Positions 55,436-64,000 of a stretch of 64,000 nucleotides of DNA are shown here, in pieces. The notes below the pieces were generated by a model, which was given only the letters and a program-made list of their open reading frames with translations, had not been told where the DNA came from and made no database searches. The first letter of the stretch is position 1. The number at the start of each line of letters is the position of its first letter. The stretch comes from Ottelia alismoides (taxonomy: Eukaryota; Streptophyta; Magnoliopsida; Alismatales; Hydrocharitaceae), in the NCBI GenBank assembly GCA_037367405.1, contig JAZKJV010005547.1, positions 558,001-622,000 on the forward strand. The letters run 5' to 3'. Position numbers and translations under genes: made by a program.

Positions 55436-58400
55436 TGATAACTCGGATTTTGCGAGGGTCAAAATAGTCCACACAAGGCGGAACTACAGTGTCGCTGAGC
55501 GACCGCTCACGAAACCCGAATTAATCAACAATTAACCCACAACAGATAAATCAAGCAATGAAAGTAAATGTGCGGAGTTAAAATTTATTATAACTCTACA
55601 AAAGATGTGTATAGTGCAAGTATGTGTAGAGGTCGAACACAGGGAGCAGACAGGTAGAACGGGGCACAAGTGCACAAAAATGTGTGTGTATGTGATCAAG
55701 TGTCTACTTATACTATTTTTTTGTGGGTTTTTGAATTTTATATTTTTTTATTTAATTTTTAATTTTGTAATTTTGTATTTTGATTTTTAATTTACTGATT
55801 TTATATTTTCTTTTTATATTTTATATTTTTTATATTTTTTTTCAATATTGGAATGTAAAGACAATGTAATAAAAGGAAAACTAAAGTATTTATAGAAATA
55901 GATAAAAATACTCAAAAATAAGGAAATAAAGTCTTTTTGGTCTTTTTATACTTTTTTACTGTTTTTGTGATTTTTGGGTAATTTTTAGAATGTTTTTGGT
56001 ATTTTTAATTATCAAAATAAGGAAAACAGTGAAGAAAATACAAGGCTGGAACTAAAATGGAGAAATGAAATAGCAAACAGTAACAAAAATTCTCCAAATT
56101 AATTTTCACTTAAAGATAATAAAACAAGGAAAATTCAGGAAAAGAAAACACTATTTTTGGAGTTTTTATGAATTTTATAAATTTTTATGAAGGTTTTTAG
56201 AGTTTTGCAAATTTTAGGAGTTTGGTTTTGTACTTTTTAATGATTTTTGGTCTGAAATTAAAACACACTAAAAGGAACAAAATATATTTTTTTGGGATTT
56301 TTCTGGAGTGTTTTTATATTTTTTAGTGATTTTCTAGTGCAAACAGTGCTGAAAATGGCTATTTTTGATTTTTTATAAATATAAAAATGCAATAATTATG
56401 AAAAATAAAAATATGGTGATAAACGACTATACAACAGGAACTTAAGTTAATTTTTATGGATTTTTTAGGGTTTTCTAGATGCGTGCATAAAATACAATAA
56501 GGGCTCAACGATGCAAAGCCATATAGGGGCTTTTTCGCAATATTCAAAAAGTACAGGGGCTGATGCGTAAATTGCCAACAAAAATGTGTACTAAAGAAAA
56601 TAGTTCTGGACTAGTAGCAAATAAACAAAATGCGAAGGCTATTCGCGCAAAAATCCCAGCCCCACGTGCAGAGGCACGCGCGCCTGGGAGGGGCGATTTC
56701 GCAATTAACAAAAACGCGTGGGGCACAGTTGCAAATGATACAAAACGTTATCAGCAGCAGATGAAAGCTTCAGGATGTTCTGAGCATTACACAAAAACGT
56801 GGGGGGTTTGGATGCAAAACCCCCCACTAATCCACGTGGCAGCCCGGATGGAAAGGAGTGAGACGAGATCAACGGCTGGGCCTCCCCCTTGCTGTGGACG
56901 GTTGCGATCAAAAGGGGAGGGGGGCGAAATCGACGGCTGCTGTAGCATGCCCCTCCCCCCTTCGTTCTTGTTCTTGTCCAGGCGCGCGCAGGTGGCGCGG
57001 GCGGCTGCTGCGCGCGGGCGGCGGCGCTCGCGTCTCCTCCGGCGACTCGAGGCTTCCTCAGATGATTCCGTGGAGGCTCTGGATACCTGCGAGGTAGAAC
57101 GGGCTCGAGAGCATCGTCTCGGCCAGGGGATTAATGACGGAGGGTATGCGGATTTTGGCGGAAATGAGCTCGCCGGAGCTTGCTCCGGCGAGGAGGTAGC
57201 GTGGTAATCGGGTGGTCGCGAAGCAAAACAAACTGGTGGAAGGTTCTGTGGCTGCAGTAATTAAATTACGTAAAGACAAGTAAAAAAAGGGGTCCTCAAG
57301 GGCGGAATAGCCCAAGGTGGGTACCTCGACGGCCACTCTTGGTCGGAGGTGATGGAAGCACCTCAACGGCCGCTCAACCTCTCTTCCAGCGGGCTGGAGG
57401 ACCTCCTGTCACGAGGTCCAGTCCGGAGCTCACGAAGAGGAGAGAAGAAACGGTCAAGAAGGGTTCAAGGTGCAAAGGAGGGAAATGGGTTCGGTTTTGA
57501 AACTTGGCCGAGGGGCGGACTTCGAGGAGGCGTCACGGGTGTTCCTTCGATCCAATCCCCGAGATGATGCATGGGCGAGCTAGGTGGATCAGAGGTCTAC
57601 AAATTTCGTGAAGACCGCAACCCCATTTGGTGAAAGGAACGGCCTGGAAAAATCCGCGAAAACCAAGAAAAACTCGGTTCTGACACCCAGCAGGCTGGGG
57701 TCAGAGAGTTGACCGCGGGTCAACTTTCCAACCCCCCTGGTTGGTCCACGTGGACCAACCAGGAAAAAGCCTGGAAAAACTTATTCTAAAATCATTTAAA
57801 AATAGTAAACGATTTTATTAATTTTTGATTATAAAATAAAAAGTTTTTATTATTTTATAAATTATTTTATTATGATTTTTATTTATTTTTATGGAGTATA
57901 TTTTTACAAGTTTGCATTTATACCCTTATAGGTATCTATATCTATGTATTTAAGTATTCTATTTTTATTTAGGTATTTTTAATTTATTTTATTTTGGTTT
58001 TTATTTTCTAAAATTATAAAATACTTTTATAGACACAAATATATTTTTATTTTATTTTTCTGATTTATTTTGTATATTTAATAAAATACAAGTATGTTTT
58101 GTATTGGTATAAGTATAGGTATGTATCTATGTATTGAATATATACAAGTATTTTTATTTTTGTTTTTATTTAGGTTTTTATTCTTCTTTTAATGTACATA
58201 ATTATTATAAGTATTATTTACAACATTATAAAAATATAAAATTATAAAAATAATAAATAATAATATGTACAAGTATACAATGAGGGTCCAAAAGTCAACT
58301 TTCAAACCGTAGCTCCGCCAACTGCGAAACCACCGCCATTAATTAGATTATTTTCTTCTATATACAATTAAAGGTGAGTACGCTGCATTTGGAGTTTTTA

Positions 58401-58903
58401 TTTGTGAGATACGGGTCTGGGAAGTTGAGATTCTGGAATTTTATTCAGACCATAACTTTTTATCTGTACATTATTTTTCTGTGAAATCAATTTTGTATTT
58501 TTCTTTATTAATTTATCTACAACTTTCATTTACAAAGTTTCTTTATTTGAAGTATAAAAAGTGGAACCAAAAATAGGCCCCAAAATGAATAAAGAATGAA
58601 TAAAGGTTGTAGGTATTTTATCTGTATTTTGGCCCTTATCTCCCCCTACTTTATTCCTTGTCGACCTATTCATCAAGATGCCTAGGTCTCGGGGTTTCGG
58701 GTCATAAAATATTTACAATATTTTATTCTTTTTCTTTTCTTTTCTTTATTCTATAATTTTGGCATTAAAAACCGTATTTTATACAATATTTACACACATA
58801 TACATGAATGCTAAAATGCATGAATTAATGCTATTTACACGCATTTGCTAGGGTTTTTAAGGCCAAAATGATAGAATAAAGATGATGAAACGTGGATTCA
58901 TCA
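55436..58903 (-). repeat. Element C 5' LTR
   Basis: 3468 bp, nearly identical to 45881-49350. Differences seen include a 2-base gap near 55599, single-base changes near 56940, 57140, 57451, 57695 and 58107, and homopolymer length changes. It carries the 28-bp palindrome at 57736-57763. Confidence 0.93.
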
Positions 58904-59020
58904 ATACTGACAAAAGCTTCAAAGTGATGAGCATAATTATTTAGGAGGGGAGTTTCTCTACATAGGATATGGTTACATATTTGGTTGAGACGGCTTCCTT
59001 TGCCCCGCATTACGGAAGCG

Positions 59021-59443
59021 TCATTCAAGGACGTGTTTGTCCACTATGTCGTCATCAACCGTCGAAATTCCTGCATCGTGCAGCTGCAGTCGAAGTGTCT
59101 CAATCGTCTCCTTCATCAAAGAGGTTTGTCCACTTTCCTCATCCAACTCAGAGTACAGGAAACTTAGTTCGAGTTCCTTGTCCTCCAATTCCTTCTTGCA
59201 AGATTCCACCGTATGAGATAGTTCCCTCTTTAAAGTTTCTTGTTCCCAAAGACGGTCCGCAATGAAGATAAATTCATCCGCAATTTTTTGCAAAGTCCTA
59301 CTACTACGCGTGTACTTAATCCGCATGTCGCATCGACCGGTGGAGCATACGTAGAATAGGCGTCGACATGGATGTTGCGAGCCCTCCTCGTATCTGAGAA
59401 TCATCGGATAGCCACATCTGCACTTATCCGCTGCCAGTTCCAT
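59021..59443 (-). CDS. Harbinger-borne GRF zinc-finger/coiled-coil protein (intact)
   Basis: An open frame of about 140 codons; I prefer the ATG giving MELAADKCRCGYPMILR because copy 1 starts its finger at the same distance. Residues 8-40 are a GRF-type zinc finger (C-x-C-G...P-x-R-L-F-Y-x-C...C; four Cys visible). GRF fingers bind single-stranded nucleic acid in other proteins. Residues about 55-130 are Glu/Leu/Lys-rich and predicted coiled coil (LWEQETLKRELSHTVESCKK and onwards), ending DIVDKHVLE. It lies some 170 bp downstream of the transposase in the same direction. Copy 1 has the same gene, broken, at the same place, so it belongs to the element. Frame and spacing could also allow splicing to upstream exons. 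Confidence 0.68.
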   Translation of the reverse strand: MELAADKCRCGYPMILRYEEGSQHPCRRLFYVCSTGRCDMRIKYTRSSRTLQKIADEFIFIADRLWEQETLKRELSHTVESCKKELEDKELELSFLYSELDEESGQTSLMKETIETLRLQLHDAGISTVDDDIVDKHVLE

Positions 59444-59617
59444 TTCTTTGCGCCTATAATTAGAGAAGAAGATCAAATTGAGAGGCATACTTCTAACTAA
59501 AATAATATTCGATACATATAACTGATTGGAATGAGAAGATAGTTATCGGAGATATTCAAGTAAAAAAGTCTAAATTGGTACACATCTTTGCTACAAACCA
59601 ATACAAGACCCAATGCA

Positions 59618-60874
59618 CTATGATTGCGTCATCCGTCTATTATTCCACATTGCGGTAGCAATTCTATCTCGCAACAGCTGTCCACGCCTGATGTCGTCAC
59701 GCAGTATGCCGACAACCCGATGATGCTCTTCATTCGGCTCCTGAGGCATTACCTCCTCCTCGTCATCATCAGATGCTGAATCTCCCCCATTCAACTGTAT
59801 GAAGTTGTGTATAATGCACGTTGCCCTAACGACATCTCTCTGTATGTTGAAAGGATATGCAGGCATATCACGAAGGCAACAGAATCTTTTCTTCCAAACA
59901 CCGAACGTACGCTCCACAACATTGCGGAGACGCATGGCGATGATTGTATAGGTCCTTGTGGTTTTCGTACAAACACCTGCGAGCCCTCCATGCAGGAAGA
60001 TGATAAAGGGAACCTCTATATGGAGCTAGGAATGTGTCGGTGTTTGCGTAACCACAGTCAACCAAATACTTGCAGCCTTCTGGGATGACAAAGGAACCGT
60101 TCTTCACAGCATTTCGAAGTACCATCATATCTGCACAAGAACCCTCCCACCCGGTGACGACATACGTAAAACAAAGGTTGAAGTCAACAACGGCCATAAC
60201 ATTCTGAGCCGTGAATAACTTCCTGCATCGATATGCTCCTTGTTCCTCTGGAGCGACCTGAGCTGGAATGTACGTCCCATCAATGGCACCTATAATGCCC
60301 TGTGGATACAAGGTCATTTAAGTTACGTACATCGACCGCAAATATAGAAGCAACGTATGTAGGTATATACTTTAAAGTATGGGTAGTAGCGTAGGTTCGA
60401 TGTGATTATCTCAGGCGTCACAGGGGGTGCCAGTCTTATATACTATCCTTCCAAGGTTAGTATCTTCGAAAGAACATTTCTTATATGCCTCGATATCGTC
60501 TCAGCGCTGTGTTGGAAGGCATCCTAAATTACTCTGCTTGAGTGTGCATTAGCGAATGCATACAGGAAGATGCAGACCTGCTCATCGACATCCATGTGTC
60601 TCGTCGGTGTTAATCCATGCTCTGTAAGGACATGAGCAAATCGTCTGAGCATATTTGGCTTTATGCGGAAATTTTGATAAGCACGATCATCATGACCAGC
60701 TAGCATCTCCCTTATCCACTGTCCTCCGGTGAGCGACCTCGTATGCAATGGCCGGGGGATTTGTCTTCCGTTCGCTTCCCACTCCTCTATCGTGATAGCT
60801 CCAACTATCCCAACGCACACTACTAGGATTGTGTCACCAACGTCTGCAAAAGGATTGTAGGACCGAGTAGACAT
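59618..60874 (-). pseudogene. PIF/Harbinger DDE transposase, nearly intact, frameshifted
   Basis: Exon 1 (60874-60371) starts MSTRSYNPFADVGDTILVV, with LTGGQWIREMLAGHDDRAYQNF and a HMDVDEQVCIFLYAFANAHS segment. A TAG interrupts at about 60524, just before DAFQHSAETISRH. The intron is 60370-60300. Exon 2 starts GIIGAIDGTYIPAQV (catalytic Asp) and has TYVVTGWEGSCADMMVL and YLVDCGYANT (second Asp). A 2-base loss near 59930 separates NHRHAS from NVVERTFGVWKKRFCCL (catalytic Glu). The C-terminus is acidic and ends MWNNRRMTQS. DDE_4/HARBI1 family. It is better preserved than copy 1. Confidence 0.85.
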
Positions 60875-60901
60875 ACCTATGGAAGTACTAGTAGGAATCA
60901 A

Positions 60902-61640
60902 TGGGCAAGCAGAGGCAAAAAATGAAGAGTACTATGAACATGGAAAGATAAATTTAAATTTCTCTGGATGATTGAGTTCGTTGGTAGATAAATCAACAAG
61001 GACAGTATCACACGCCAATATAACACATCAATAAGGATGGATTTATTACTCAACCCCGCAAATGAAGCAAATGACCTGCAAATTTAAATGAGGACCCGAG
61101 ATATTATTCATCCCTGTATATTAACCAAATGACCTGCATATGCAGCAAATGAGTTGCACTATAAATTTTGTAGACCTGCAATTGACATGTGTGACGCAAG
61201 TGACCTGTCAATAAGGACAGATATATAGCCGTATAAATTGTTTGCAATTGACATGCAATTTAAATTGTTTGCAACTGACGTGAGATACTACTCATCCATG
61301 TTCATGACCAATCCATAAGGACCGATATAAAGCAATATAAATTGTTTGCAATTGACCTGCAATGTAAAATGTTTGCAATTGACATGGGATATTACTCATC
61401 CCTGTTCATGACCTGTCAATGAGGACCGATATATGAAGCTGTTCGCATAACCTGCCAATGACATGCAATAGAGATGGTTAGTTGTACTATTCACCTGCAC
61501 TAGAAAGTTAATCACCCAAAGTTCTAAATTACGATTGCCGAAGAAAGAATGTTGTAGGAGTTCCTACGACTAATTCTAAATGTCAAAGTGCTATAAAAGT
61601 TCTTAGACACTTCAAATGAAATTACAGTTATTCTGGGTCA
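60902..61640. other. Harbinger spacer with tandem repeats
   Basis: No gene. About 61210-61440 contains two ~105-bp direct copies (AAATTGTTTGCAATTGAC, then GATATTACTCATCCCTGTTC-type, then TTCATGACC words) with further partial copies at 61080-61200. Confidence 0.55.
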
Positions 61641-61930
61641 TCAACTTGACAGAATCCTGTCGATCCAGGACTTCAGCTTCTCAGGATCAGCGCGGGCGAT
61701 CATGAACGCATGCCTTCCCACAGGCGTTGCCAACTTCTCCGCTATTTTGTCTATTTGATCAACATCAAGATCAGGACGCATGACACCTATTTCCGTGTAT
61801 GCAGCAAGAGCTACATCTTCTGGACCGTTCTTGCTCGCAGTAATCTTCTCGGACAATGAAGATAGAAAGTTGTGAAGAACCTCCTGCCCAACTCCAGTCC
61901 GCGACGCTCCGCTCTTTGATTTCTTGCTAT
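61641..61930 (-). pseudogene. Harbinger Myb/SANT-like protein, C-terminal remnant
   Basis: Reads SKKSKSGASRTGVGQEVLHN, then FLSSLSEKITAS, then VMRPDLDVDQIDKIAEKLAT...RADPEKLKSWIDRILSS and stop, parallel to the end of the copy 1 Myb/SANT gene (SDLDIDQFERIIEKLATTSGR). The N-terminal and DNA-binding parts are missing because the element is cut at about 61930 by element D sequence. Confidence 0.6.
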
Positions 61931-62458
61931 TGAGTACACTGGTCTTGCATCCAAGGATAGGTAGCTACACTGGCTACCGTCCATTCTTCTCCTCACCCCC
62001 TCCTCTTGAGCTGGTTGCCACTTGAACTTAGAAGGGAATACCCCGCTCCTCGAGGATGGAGTTGCTGGTTTGGGGAATCATTGGGTTGTCGTACTGGAGA
62101 AGTCAGTTTCTTTGTCACTCTAGTTGGGGAGAGCCACCATCACTTACACTGTACGAGTCAGATTCATAGACGTAAGAGTTTGCGTATGAGTTGAAGTATT
62201 TCTGACCTGGCTATTGAGGAGACTTGGACAGAGTTCTGGGATTCTCAAGGACTGTTGAATTTCAAACACGGTTCTCACTAAGGTTCCACCCGCACTAAAA
62301 TTCCAAAGGTCCGACTTAAGATCCAAACTTTGATTTTGTGAAGACAAGTTTGATAATCAAATAAAATCCAAGTTCTTCTTTTTCTTTTCTTTCTTTTTCT
62401 TTTTGCACTTATTGCATAAGTGTTTGCTAGGGACTAGCAAAGGTAAAGTATAGGGGGA

Positions 62459-64000
62459 TGATGAATCCACATTTCATCGTCTTTATTCTATCATTTTGGC
62501 ACCAAAAACCCTAGCAAATGCCTGTAAATAGCATTAATTCCATCATCTTAGCATTCATGCATGTGCATCTATTTAGTGTATAAAATGCTGTAATTAAAGC
62601 CAAAATTATAGAATAAATAAAGAAAAGAAAAAGAATAAAATATTGCAAATATTTTATGACCCGAAACCCCGAGACCTAGGCATCTTGATGAATAGGTCGA
62701 CAAGGAATAAAGTAGGGGGAGATAAGGTCAGAAATACAGATAAAATACATATACATTCTATTCATTCTTTATTCATTTTGGGACCTATTTTTGGTTCCAC
62801 TTTTTATACATCAAATAAAGAAACTTTGTACATGAAAGTTGTAGATAATTTAATATAGAAAAATACAAAATTGATTTCACAGAAAAATAATGTACAGATA
62901 AAAAGTCATGGTCTGAATAAAAATCCAGAATGCCAACTTCCCAGACCCGTATCTCACAAACGACAACTCCAAATGCAGCATACTCCCTTTAATTGCATAT
63001 AGAATAAAATAATCTATTTAATGGTGGTGGTTTCGCATTTGGCGGAGCTACGGTTTGAAAGTTGAGTTTTGGACCCCTATTGTACATCATTGTACAGATT
63101 AAAATATTCAATTTATTCTTTATTCATTATTTATTCAATTTCATATTTTTATAATGTTGTAAATATTACTTATAATAATTATGTACATTAAAATTGGAAT
63201 AAAAACCTAAATAAAATACCAAATAAAATACATACATATTTGACACATAGGTATTATACCTGTACTTATATCTATGTAAAATATGCTTCTATTTTATTTA
63301 ATACACAAAACATATTAGAAAAATTAAATAAAAATATATTTGTGTACATAAAAGTATTTTATAATTTTACAAAATAAGAAATAAAAATAATAAAATTAAA
63401 ATACACAAAGTAAAAATAGAATACTAAAATACATAGGTAATATACCTATATAGGGCTAAAAAGTGGACTTGTAAAAATATAACTCATAAAAATAATTAAA
63501 AATCATAATAAAATAATACATAAAATAACGAATATTTTTTATTTTATAATTATTATTTAATTCAGCTTATTTCTATTTTTTAAATAGTTTTTAAATCTTT
63601 TTCCATGAGTTTTTCCTGGTTGGTCCACGTGGACCAACCAGGGGACCAGGAGAGTTGACCTCGGGTCAACTCCCTGGTCCTACTCCTATAGCTGTGTCAG
63701 AGAGGTTTTGACCCCTCTTTCACCCTTTTTTCGAGGATCAACCTTTCATCTTTTCGACTCAAGGTATTCTGCAAACTTCTTCCTCGTTCGACCGCCTTGC
63801 ACGCCCAATGCTTATCTTGGGACGTGCATCACGCCAACCACCACTGCACCTCGTTCTTCCCACCATGACCGTCAACCATACTTAAGCAACCCCTTGACTC
63901 CATTTCGATTTTGAACCGCAAATTCCCAGATTTCTCCCCCCTTTGGTCGTGCTCGAGACGCTTGGAGGTGACAGCTCCGAGCTCCGAGCTTCAAGGCGGC
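62459..64000 (+). repeat. Element D 3' LTR, incomplete at window edge
   Basis: Starts TGATGAATCCACATTTCATC after the PPT. It aligns with LTR C in layout: a CATGAAAGTTGTAGAT word at 62831-62846, an AT-rich zone, the conserved palindrome, then a GC-richer part. Many differences from C show D belongs to another, older or distinct lineage. Confidence 0.8.
63615..63642. promoter_or_regulatory. 28-bp G-box palindrome in LTR D
   Basis: Identical to the palindrome in both LTRs of C although the surrounding LTR has diverged, which suggests selection on the motif or gene conversion. TTGACC/GGTCAA words again lie beside it (GTTGACCTCGGGTCAACT). Confidence 0.55.

Larger units (their letters stand above)
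45881..58903 (-). mobile_element. Element C: young non-autonomous Athila/Tat-like LTR retrotransposon
   Basis: TG...CA ends with the 5-bp duplication ATACT (45876-45880, 58904-58908). LTRs of 3470 and 3468 bp differ, by eye, at roughly a dozen places including small indels, so the insertion is recent. In minus orientation the PBS (55416-55433) is a perfect match to the tRNA-Asp 3' complement, and the PPT (49351-49366) reads GGCAAGTATAGGGGGA. The 6085-bp interior encodes one protein (52051-54054) with a protease domain but no reverse transcriptase, RNase H or integrase. Mobility must depend on enzymes from a relative. The interior also carries the PPT hairpin array. Confidence 0.93.
45561..61930 (-). 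mobile_element. PIF/Harbinger element, copy 2, split by LTR element C
   Basis: The left terminus AGGGCACGTTTGGTTGGGGT at 45561, preceded by TTA, fits a Harbinger inverted repeat with its 3-bp TTA/TAA target site. Subterminal words match copy 1's right flank. Element C (45881-58903) sits in the 3' region. The genes run leftwards: Myb/SANT-like C-terminus (61930-61641), transposase (60874-59618), GRF zinc-finger gene (59443-59021). The right side stops abruptly at about 61930 against element D, so the 5' part, including most of the Myb/SANT gene and the right inverted repeat, is missing. Confidence 0.7.
61931..64000 (+). mobile_element. Element D: partial relative of element C, opposite orientation
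   Basis: From about 61931 the sequence matches the reverse complement of C's 3' internal region (49351-49870), with clear divergence. It has its own PPT (AAGTATAGGGGGA, 62446-62458) and LTR. Everything 5' of this internal part is absent at the left junction, and the right end lies beyond the window. Confidence 0.78.

Overview
This is plant nuclear DNA, most likely from an angiosperm. I cannot place it more closely. The evidence is one intron-containing GDSL esterase/lipase gene with plant-type splice sites, surrounded by plant transposable elements: Ty1-copia, Athila/Tat-like and Tekay-like LTR elements, a LINE fragment, Helitron, PIF/Harbinger, Mutator-like elements with their MITEs, and hAT- and CACTA-like ends. 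I see no bacterial, organellar or CRISPR features. Most of the 64 kb is mobile DNA, much of it nested.

Layout. (1) 1-9.7 kb: the only host-type gene is the GDSL esterase/lipase (808-1918, four exons visible, first exon not found). Around it lie a CCGGACC-rich inverted-repeat element, a Helitron defined at both ends (3834-5419, minus strand), a LINE remnant (6655-7655) and short TE ends. (2) 9.7-28.4 kb: a nest of insertions. A probable Tekay-like LTR remnant is split by a copia element (10652-27167, target duplication GAAAG). That is split by a non-coding LARD-like element A (13139-25332, duplication GGGAC), and A's 5' LTR is split by a solo LTR B (19486-22487, duplication GACAC). Without B, both LTRs of A are 3014 bp. 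(3) 28.4-35.8 kb: a GC-rich island, then a broken Ulp1-protease-type gene facing a broken FAR1/MULE-type transposase gene. (4) 35.9-45.5 kb: a decayed PIF/Harbinger element (copy 1), two fold-back MITEs and a 1.3-kb Mutator-like element with a perfect 9-bp target duplication and a G-rich minisatellite inside. (5) 45.6-61.9 kb: a second Harbinger copy, split near one end by a young non-autonomous LTR element C (45881-58903, duplication ATACT). (6) 61.9-64 kb: part of another element (D) of the same LTR superfamily, in the opposite orientation and cut by the window edge.

The most interesting material is the group of Athila/Tat-like non-autonomous elements A, B, C and D. They share G-box-centred perfect palindromes in their LTRs and a CATGAAAGTTGTAGAT-type motif. 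A and C share a tRNA-Asp-type primer binding site next to the LTR. A and C also carry internal arrays of hairpins, one arm of which copies the polypurine tract. C encodes a single 667-residue protein with an aspartic-protease domain (DGGAS) but no recognisable gag, reverse transcriptase, RNase H or integrase. The two Harbinger copies each carry a third gene, a GRF-type zinc-finger/coiled-coil protein, downstream of the transposase.
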